Of a stretch of DNA of 64,000 bases, positions 33,962 through 64,000 are shown piece by piece. Position 1 is the stretch's first letter, and every line of letters starts with the position of its first letter. A model generated the notes under the pieces. The model did no database searches, was not told the DNA's origin, and saw only the letters and a program-made list of their open reading frames with translations. This DNA is from Branchiostoma floridae (Eukaryota; Chordata; Leptocardii; Amphioxiformes; Branchiostomatidae), in assembly GCF_000003815.2 (NCBI RefSeq), contig NC_049991.1, positions 22,186,435 through 22,250,434 on the forward strand, given 5' to 3'. The position numbers were made by a program, and so were the translations under genes.

Positions 33962-36863
33962 CTCCTTATCTTCTCTGTCTTGTCTTGTGTAAAATGTCCT
34001 ACAAACGACAAGATTTGCATCGAGTTTTATTACATTGTGCGCGTTTATTCTAAACAAATGTTCAAACACATCATGTACACATTCGTATACGTTTCCTGAC
34101 CTATCATCAAGTTCATGTAACTTTTAAGAGTTTTGTGTGCGGTGTCATAGAGATGAATTATCCATGGCCACGAGATACACAAAAATCAAAATGCATAAGA
34201 CACAAAATGCGTGCGTGGTTCATAAACTTTCATTCGTACATTCCTGGATGAATTAGGACACATTATTTTGACACTGACTCCAGGATGCCAGGCAGTAGCG
34301 TTTCCATGGATTCATCATTATAGGAAAGAAACCAGAGTGACATGGTCCGCTTTATATGGGCTTCATAACGACCGTTACACTTTTCAGCATTGCTAACCCA
34401 CACATGGGTGTCCGCTATTACTCTCAGGTAGTGGCCAAACCAACGGTCCATGCACTCCGGCATGCGGAAAGTACGTGCTGAATTACTGCCAGGCTGCAAT
34501 CTGGCCTTTATACTTCTGATAAAAACAAGCTCAAGAGGACGAGTAAATATTTGCCCTCAGTAAAGTCACGTGGACTTCAACAATACAGAGACTAATTCAG
34601 AGCAAACACAGAGCAGGGTTTGATACTGCCACTGCCATAGTCGATAGGGCACTGATCTGGGAAATTTAGCGCGATCAATATTTGAGGCTTCTCGGTGCCG
34701 TTATGGTAGCCATTGTGAAGTCCTGTTGCTTACGGCGTTGAGATAAAAACGTATCCACTAGAAAAGATGATGCACAGATTTATACAAAATGTTTACATCA
34801 GGCAGCTGTAGCCAAACAATGGAAAGCGAATTGATACTAATGGTAGCAATATTACGGGCATGATGAAAAGAAAATCACAGCATACAAAAGAGTTCAGAGT
34901 CAGTGTGGGGTGCTCTCTAGTTGTAAAATAAAACGAGCAATGAGAAGTTGCATCACAGAAACGTCAAGTCAATCGCCGCCAGTCAAGTTAATCCCTCGTA
35001 GCGTACTAGTCAATAAGCAAATGCCTTGTGACCACCATGGCAAATATTCTTGATTGTGAACGCAGATAATAAGATTTCTCCAGAACTTCTACCTTTGCTG
35101 CCGACAGTTGTTCAGTTCATCTCAGTCCGACGAGCCGTCACATTGCAGACTTTGTGACCTGAAATCCTGTCATGAGTAAAAAAGTGAAAAGTACAGGTAC
35201 GCAGGACGGTCTTTAACAACAGCGCTACAGCGTAAACACATCCGCCACCAAAGTACTAAAGTCTATCGGGGAAACTGCACGCCATACGCAGGTGCGTGCT
35301 GCGGGTTATCAGTATGAGTGGAGTTGACCTGTCAAAGGTGGTTCATTTTCGGTAAGCAAAGGGGGATGTAGCCTCTAAGCTAAATTCAGGATGCCAGCGA
35401 CTGTGTATTACGTTAGATGTGACAGGCTAGATTCCCTTTACGATGATTCCAAGAGCCAAGTACGCTATAGCTAGAACACTGATCACTCTCTGCGTTGAAT
35501 CTCAGTGGCCCGGCTACGAATTACGTGGAATTGATTAAAACGGCTGATCACGCCTTGCTTGAAAAGGCATGGGTCACAGCAACCAACGCAGCAGCAAATG
35601 GTAGTTGTACGTAGCCATTGACATCATAAATCATCAAAAAGAAAAGGGAAAAGAAGTGAAATCTTTTCAACGTTGTGAAGAACCTAATGCTATGAGTGTG
35701 AACGGGTCATACAGTCTTTTCAGACTCAGATGCAAAGCCTCATTAACGTAATGTGCTCAGTCGTGGTATCTTAGGAACCGTCATGGTACACCGACGTTGT
35801 TTTGTCCCAGATATTCGTGAGCGCGAATCATCTGAAGCTTCTTCAGGTGGAAAAAAAGCACACGCCAGGGGCTGTGGCATTATTCTTGTCTGGCTCTTGT
35901 CTGGATCTCCTTGTCTGAGCATAAAGGCGGTACGATCGCGAGTTATAGCTTGGAACCCAAAATCGCGAGTTGACCATGATCGACCCCACAGCTGGAGTGA
36001 AAGTAGGTGTTTTTTTTTACTTTGTTTTGTGTTCAGTATCGTGTCACCGTGAGTTTGACATCGGGCGCACCTTCGCCAGCACCAGACGAGGTACTGTGCT
36101 ACCTGAGTGTGTTGTTGTCTCACCAGAATGGTCCAGAGGAAGGAACTTAAAGAGCTAGACCTTTAACGTAGCGTACATGGTTCTTGGCTAGTTAGACAGT
36201 CCTGGTGTTAGTATGTGGCACGACCGGACCTGTAAAACCTAGCAGGAGGTGAACAGTTGGCTGATAACGCACAGTCGGACATGGAAGTAAAGTTTGGTCT
36301 GTGTCCTGGCCGCCGCACCACTGGCACTTGGCAAACTCTAAAGCTCGTAGCTTGAGCAAGTATAAGCAAGGACATTCTCATGTGTTCTTATAACTGTGTT
36401 CTGAAAGGCATTTCTTATGTCAATTTGACGGAAACAACATTTCTGTATTTTATGTCATCTCAGTTTCCGGGTTCATGACCCCGTGTGGCACAACAGGTGT
36501 CCTATTGACTGAGTAAAACCTACATGACCGGTCCTCTCGTGAGCCCGATTGTCTCAGGCGCTCATGTGCTCGGACCTCAGTTTCTCTAACTTTCTCTGCT
36601 GGCTATGGGCTCATGCTGTTAATCTCCAAGCAGATGTGCGGCCTAAATCGTTACGTTTTCTTCTCAGTGACATGCCCCTTCACTTTTACACAGAAGAGAA
36701 GAGATGCTGGCACAGTGAGCGTAGTTCAGTGCATGGAAGTGGTCAATGGCCTTGCACTGAGGAAAAGGCAGCTAGAAATGTAACAATTTAGGCTCAACCA
36801 ACATCTTCTTCGTAATGATGTCCTATAAAGGATTCACGAAACCCCGATACTTGTCGTTGACAG
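33962..36863. other. Region between divergent genes; 5' parts of both not resolved
   Basis: On the minus strand an acceptor-like TTTGTAG near 34000 suggests that the LRR/ZU5 gene has an upstream 5' UTR exon. The BRICHOS gene should have its first exon somewhere here on the plus strand. A solo CTCCAAGCAGATGT end lies at about 36626. A 78-residue minus-strand frame at 34263-34499 has no similarity I recognise. Confidence 0.4.
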
Positions 36864-39103
36864 GCGAATCCCGAGGGGAAGGGAGTTTGCAAGACCGATG
36901 CGGAGGGGCCGGGGGACGGCAAGACTGATGCCGAGGGGCCGGAGGTCGGCAAGACTCCGCCCCGCCGCGGGATGGTGTTCGGACTGGCCGCCGCGCTGCT
37001 GCTCGTGACCGGCGCTGCGGTGACTGGTGGACTGCTGGCGTATTTCCGGGGAAAAGACGGCCCAAATGTGGTGAGGTTCTTTTCTTCAGACTCATCGCGA
37101 GTCTAATGTTTCAGGGGCCTTTTCTTTTACTTTCTGTCTGTTTTTGTTTGTTAGCTTGTTAATTCATTTTAGTGAAAGGACAAGTCAAGAAGATATTAAT
37201 GTATAATGAAGTAGGTTGGTCTCGACATGAATGATGGAAAAGTGTACTCTCTTGATCCCTAGCGACTTTATTTTGAACTGCAGCGTATTTTATTTTCCCA
37301 GTTCACGCTCCAGGCGTCTGTCGGCGGGCAGACTGTGCGGGAGGAGGTGGAGTTTGACCGGCGGAGCGGCGCGGCCGTGTACCGGGATGTCGGCGGTACG
37401 CAGGAGGGAGAGATCGTGCAGACCAGGGAGGTACGGCAGCAGTTCACTATCGAGGCGAAGTCATTTTTATGCTTCTCCTTACAGTTTAACTTAGAGATAT
37501 CTTTAATGAATGAATCGAATGAAGACCTTTATTGTACATTTTTGCCCCACTGGGCGAAGTACGGGTCAATGGTCACAAATGTAGACATGTAACAATGATA
37601 ACATTAACAATCATCTTTAATAGAAGCAGCCAAGTACGCCGGATCACTTTTTCTCTTTCAATAAGACTTATGGGTTCGTTTACGATTTGTTTGTACAATC
37701 GATGTGAGAACAACTTGTCTGTGTGGAAGAACCATGTCATTTTCGGTTTCGCCTTATTACGTCCCGACTCCGACAGCAAAGGACGAGTCCAATCCGTAAA
37801 CTAAACGGTTGCTGCTCAATCACTTCTCATGTTGTATTTAACTTCTTGTTTGATTCCCCCTTCCCAGGGCCTGTTGGTGCTGTACTGGCAGGGCGGATGT
37901 TACCTACTGGAGAAGAACGGTACCCGCGAGATGGACATCGGCTCTGCAGAGGCTGCGGTGGAGGTTCTGTCTGTGAGTTATCCTCAAGCAGATGTGTATA
38001 TTTGTTCGGTTTGCACATCTTTTGATGTTTTGCTAATCTCCAGGCAGATCCTACGGTACCATAAGATATAAGAAAAAACTGGTAGAGGAGTGAAGCCGGC
38101 CTTGGAGTGTCTTATGCCTGTAGATTAATGTTTTGCGCGTCTTTCTTGAGATGCCAGTATTCTTTCTTAGAGCCCTTGCAGCTCAAAATCATACCCGATG
38201 GCTAATTGCATGACAATCACAAAGTAAAAATAAAGAAATAGAGTTCATAACACTGATTTCTAGGTACTGCGATGACAATAGTGGCGTTTGACTTCTTCTT
38301 TGAAGGTAGTGGTTAATGAACGAAATGATTTTCTACCTAATGGATTGCCAATTGGCAATGAGTTGACTGACCTTTCCCCCTTTTGCCTCCAGGCCGATCC
38401 CGTGCCGCGACTGCAAGTCAGCGAGCTTTTTTTCTTGAACAAGTCGGTTCCGATTATTGCCGAAGATGACGTCACCCTGCGCGCCGAGCTGCCTCCGATC
38501 TGCGGCGACGCTCGGCTGTTCCGAGTCCGGGAGGAGGATGCTCCAGGTAGGGCGATGTGATAATGAATTACTTAACTATCCTAACGGAAACATCAACATC
38601 TAGGGGGAATCTACCAGGCTTTGAACATGAACCAGAAATAAATTATTGGTTTTGCAGTAACATAACAAGTGATTCTTTGTAAATGAATCAGAAATTCTTA
38701 ATTACTAGTAATTAAGTAACAGAGCAAGTTATTATTTACTAGTAATAAATTAACAAGATCCGTGAGCGATTTTAGGCTAATTGATATAAAAGATAGATTT
38801 ACGTCTTCAGCTGAGGACAAGTTACCTGACACATAACAGCAGACCTAAAATACAATAAAAGATAGTGGTTTCTACACCTCTGAGTTGTAGAAAAATAATT
38901 GCAAAGTATGATTCATTTAGCTATCATACTTTTCACTTTTTGCAGATGTTGAAGTGCTGGGGATTTCTGTTGGAGAGAGAGGAGACACTGATCGCAACAA
39001 GCGACAGATCAAGGGGCTTTCATCAATGCTTTCATCAACACTCCATGGCCGTATAAGGATAAAATACGTTTGCTGCTGGTTTGTAATAATCGTTTGTGAC
39101 TAG
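36864..39103 (+). CDS. BRICHOS-domain type II membrane precursor with a C-terminal peptide (5' end not found)
   Basis: Exons 36864-37070, 37302-37430, 37868-37972, 38393-38546 and 38946-39103 join in frame at GT-AG borders. The first gives a charged cytoplasmic part with a repeated G-K-T-D-A-E-G-P, then a membrane segment (GLAAALLLVTGAAVTGGLLA). Next come a linker (F-T-L-Q-A-S-V-G-G-Q) and the BRICHOS fold, whose two conserved cysteines I place in G-G-C-Y-L-L-E-K and P-P-I-C-G-D-A-R-L-F. The last exon holds a furin-type site R-N-K-R followed by a 32-residue peptide with the end R-I-R-I-K-Y-V-C-C-W-F-V, I-I-V-C-D and stop. BRICHOS domains chaperone a beta-prone client peptide cut from the same precursor (ITM2, chondromodulin, surfactant protein C, annelid antimicrobial peptides). 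The client here is unknown. An in-frame stop just before 36864 means that an upstream exon, or a start at Met 36973, must be used. Confidence 0.75.
38035..38127. mobile_element. Solo end of the 25403-type MITE
   Basis: CTCCAGGCAGATCCTACGG, ATAAGATATAAG and GGAGTGAAGCCGGCCTTG correspond in order to the right half of the 25.4-kb element, inside an intron of the BRICHOS gene. Confidence 0.55.
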
Positions 39104-41029
39104 TGTCATCATCTTTCTCTCGCTTCCCCATTCCAAGCAGTTTTCATGTGCACAGCTATGTCCACTGTCATGACTGTTGAAGCAGCCACGCCATTGAAAC
39201 TGCCTTTGTCAAAAAGGTTATGTTTAATGTCATTTCTCCTTCTCCATGGACAACATATCCCCAGAAGTTGTACATGTATTTGGGTAGAGAAGATGATCAA
39301 CTAATATGATGTATGCAAATGCAGAGCTTATTTCTATAACCAATGAGAAACATTTGTAATACATCACTTCAAGGGTTAACATCTTTGGTGATGGCATGAG
39401 ATCATGGAACTCTAGTTGTCACTGGACTACACAAAAATTAACATGAAATGTCGAACGTGGGTGACAATGTATACTTTGGCTTTATAAAGGGGCATACTGG
39501 GAGGCTATCTCACCTTTAATTACAGTGCTTGTATGTTTGACACTGAGGGAGACATCCTGTTTACACATAAAACTTAGCTAGATTACGTAGTTTGTGCACA
39601 GTGTAAACATTTCACTCCTTTGTCTATGTGTATTTGTTAGAGGTGAACTGATGAAAGAGACCAAATTTGCCACATTTCTTATAAAACATCTTTTAATGTC
39701 AGAACGAACTTTGTACACATAACAAAAACATTTGCCACAGCACTACAGAATAAATATGCTACCTAACAAACTATCCAGACATGTAGAACAACTATCCTTG
39801 GTGTGGACTGCAACAATACCGGCTGAGATACATTTTGTAACTGTGTAATAATATGGTTTTGAGAAACGCTTAAAGAATATTGAATTTCCGATATCATGTG
39901 TCAAGGCACTGCTCTGATCTGCAGTTATTGCTTGATTCCTGCTAGTGCGTCCCCTGTACTGACTCCTTTTGGTTACATCTCAAGCCTTACATGGGCTGTA
40001 AATAGTGCTAACTTTATAGAATTCTTGTCATATTGGGACTGATTCCACAAATGGCTTTGTGCATTTATAGCTATGTTTGTGTCTATATAAAATGATTCTG
40101 TGCGTCAGCTTTGTGTAGTTCCAACTGGTTAACATAATGTGCATTTGCCTCTAATAAACATAGACTTCTAATAGACATATAAAGGTGATGACTTCTGAGT
40201 ATCTCCCACAGTGAAGCCTTTACTCTATCTAACATAAGTTATCTTAACTTCTCCATGTCTTTGATCGTGGAGCTTTAAAACTTCGTACATTTTCTGGCTT
40301 ACAATTTTGGTAAACTATTTGCTGCGACTCCCTCAAAGTGGCTAGAATATCAGCACAAGCTCCATAGAGCATGTGTGGTACAGACAATACTGTTCTTGTT
40401 AAACACAGAGGTACCAGAAGCAGAGTTGTTTCCCCTGCCTCGTGTTGACAATATATAAAGCACTGTTTCACATTCCACCCTGTTAAGGGACAGTTCATTG
40501 TAGGAGTTCTTTGTTTGATGGTTTGATGGATATAGCTGCTGACAAGAGGCTGAATTTCTGACAGCGTACCAAAGAAAGACCACTGTTTGGTTTTGCTCTA
40601 CCAGTCTCCACAAGTCACAAGAAAGAACAGATAACATGCCAGGGGAGTGGGCTGGCCAGGGAGTACAGTTCAGGACCCAGTTTTTCCAGCGACCTGTGGA
40701 GCCTGGTAGAGACCAAACCTGTTGTACGACACACGACTGGGTCCTTATGTATAGTACTGGGCCTGCACAAACTCTTAGTCGCTTCACACCCGTTTACATA
40801 TATTAGATGTGCTTACAAGGCCATTTGTAAGCACTTCATGCTTTGCACTCTCTTTGGTGTAAAAATAAAAAGACGTGACTTGGGAGTTCATATTGTAGCT
40901 ACTTTTGGAGAGGAGACAAATTAAGAATCTTAGGTTTGGAAGGAGTCTGCAGAAGGAGACTTCTACAAGACCTTATTGCAAAGTTAACTTGAAGTGTCCT
41001 CAAGGACTGTCCAAGCCCCTTGTACTGCT
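39104..41029. other. Convergent 3' regions of the BRICHOS gene and FLII
   Basis: Tail-to-tail gene ends with no further exon recognised. Possible plus-strand poly(A) signals AATAAA at 39749-39754 and near 40153. Short minus-strand frames at 40.24-40.79 kb are probably FLII 3' UTR or chance. Confidence 0.5.
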
Positions 41030-41236
41030 TCTTTAATTCATGACTCTTCAAAAGACCGATCCCAGCCCCTTGAACTGTTTCTTTAGTTGAAGACGTCTAG
41101 AAGACCCAGCTCAGCCCTTAAGACGTCTAGAAGGCCGCTCCCAGCCCTTAGGATGCCTCAGAAGACCCACCCGAGCCCCTTGAACTGCTTGTGTACTTGA
41201 AGATGCCTTAGAAGACCCATCCTGCCGTTAAGACGT

Positions 41237-63484
<22,248 letters not shown>

Positions 63485-63519
63485 CTGGGGAAGGAGGAGA
63501 CAGGTTTTACACTGTGCTA

Positions 63520-63725
63520 CTGACATGCTACTGACATGTTACTGACATGTTACTGACATGCTACTGTCAGTCAGTTAACACATGTAAACTTACATTCACC
63601 AGGGTCTGGGGAGGGAGGAGACAGGCTTATCAATGTGCTACTGACATGTTACTGACATGCTACTGTCAGTCAGTTAACACATGTAAACTTAGTATACATC
63701 CACCAGGGTCTGGGGAGGGGAAGGG
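63520..63725. repeat. About 110-bp tandem repeat next to a FLII acceptor
   Basis: Two copies of GTTACTGACATGCTACTGTC, AGTCAGTTAACACATGTAAACTT and CACCAGGGTCTGGGGAGG. The last phrase gives, on the minus strand, CTCCCCAG|ACCCTGGTG, resembling the genuine acceptor CTTCCCCAG|ACGCTGG at 63484. Confidence 0.8.
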
Positions 63726-64000
63726 AGAAGACAGGCCTTAACAGGCCAGATGAAGACAATGCACAACTAGACTAGGTTCTACAGGTTCTGGAGTTATCTT
63801 AGCTTTAAACCCAACTTACGTACCTAGAAAAAGTGGATGTACATGCCATGATCAAAATCATGGCAACAGGGGAATTAATAGCCAGAACCAGCATCAGGCG
63901 TTGAGAGTAATATCAGTCAGAGTGATATCTGTGAGTTCTCATCACAGTAAGGAACAGGCCTGACTTCCCTAGTTATTTACTCAGGTGCTCCCATCAGACA

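Noticed and set aside
34263-34499. 78-residue minus-strand frame (M-Q-P-G-S-N-S-A-R-T-F)
   Set aside because: Has a possible acceptor and a varied composition, but no recognisable family or partner exon; left as unsupported.

Overview
The window looks like nuclear DNA from a lancelet (amphioxus, Branchiostoma). It has intron-rich animal genes with GT-AG exons, tRNA-derived SINEs, many short inverted-repeat elements, and an extreme load of minisatellites that sit on exon-intron borders. I recall that border-spanning ('mirage') minisatellites were reported at the amphioxus Adh gene, which fits, but the species call is inference. Two runs of N (6410-6509 and 58721-59049) show a draft assembly.

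Layout. (1) 2343-5433, plus strand: a four-exon rhodanese (sulfurtransferase) gene with the active-site loop C-L-A-G-V-R. (2) 8809-14761, minus strand, with a probable 5' UTR exon near 24.3-24.4 kb: a six-exon ST6GALNAC-type sialyltransferase, 345 codons. (3) 28408-33961, minus strand: a PIDD/UNC5-like protein with leucine-rich repeats, a run of 30-residue helical repeats that I do not recognise, ZU5-type and UPA-like domains and a Pro/Gln-rich tail; two places have lost one base. (4) 36864-39103, plus strand: a BRICHOS-type membrane precursor with an R-N-K-R processing site before a short cysteine-containing C-terminal peptide. (5) 41237-63484 and beyond the right edge, minus strand: flightless-1 (FLII), 25 exons from the end of the LRR region through the gelsolin-like domains. 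At least one FLII exon expected in this interval is absent, and another looks fused. Genes 4 and 5 are convergent.

The most striking signal is that more than a dozen tandem arrays in three unrelated genes have repeat units that contain a splice donor or acceptor plus about 13-60 bases of the neighbouring exon. The rhodanese gene has about 33 copies of a 24-bp unit around one donor and seven extra copies of an acceptor. FLII has them at many introns, including three extra in-phase copies of a 63-nt mini-exon. In two genes the array duplicates the last codons and the stop codon.

The rest is intergenic or intronic DNA with MITE-like elements (several sharing a CTCCAAGCAGAT end), SINE copies, foldback elements including a perfect 49-bp-arm palindrome, and ordinary minisatellites. 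I saw no rRNA, CRISPR array or functional tRNA gene, and no retroviral or other capsid-bearing element.
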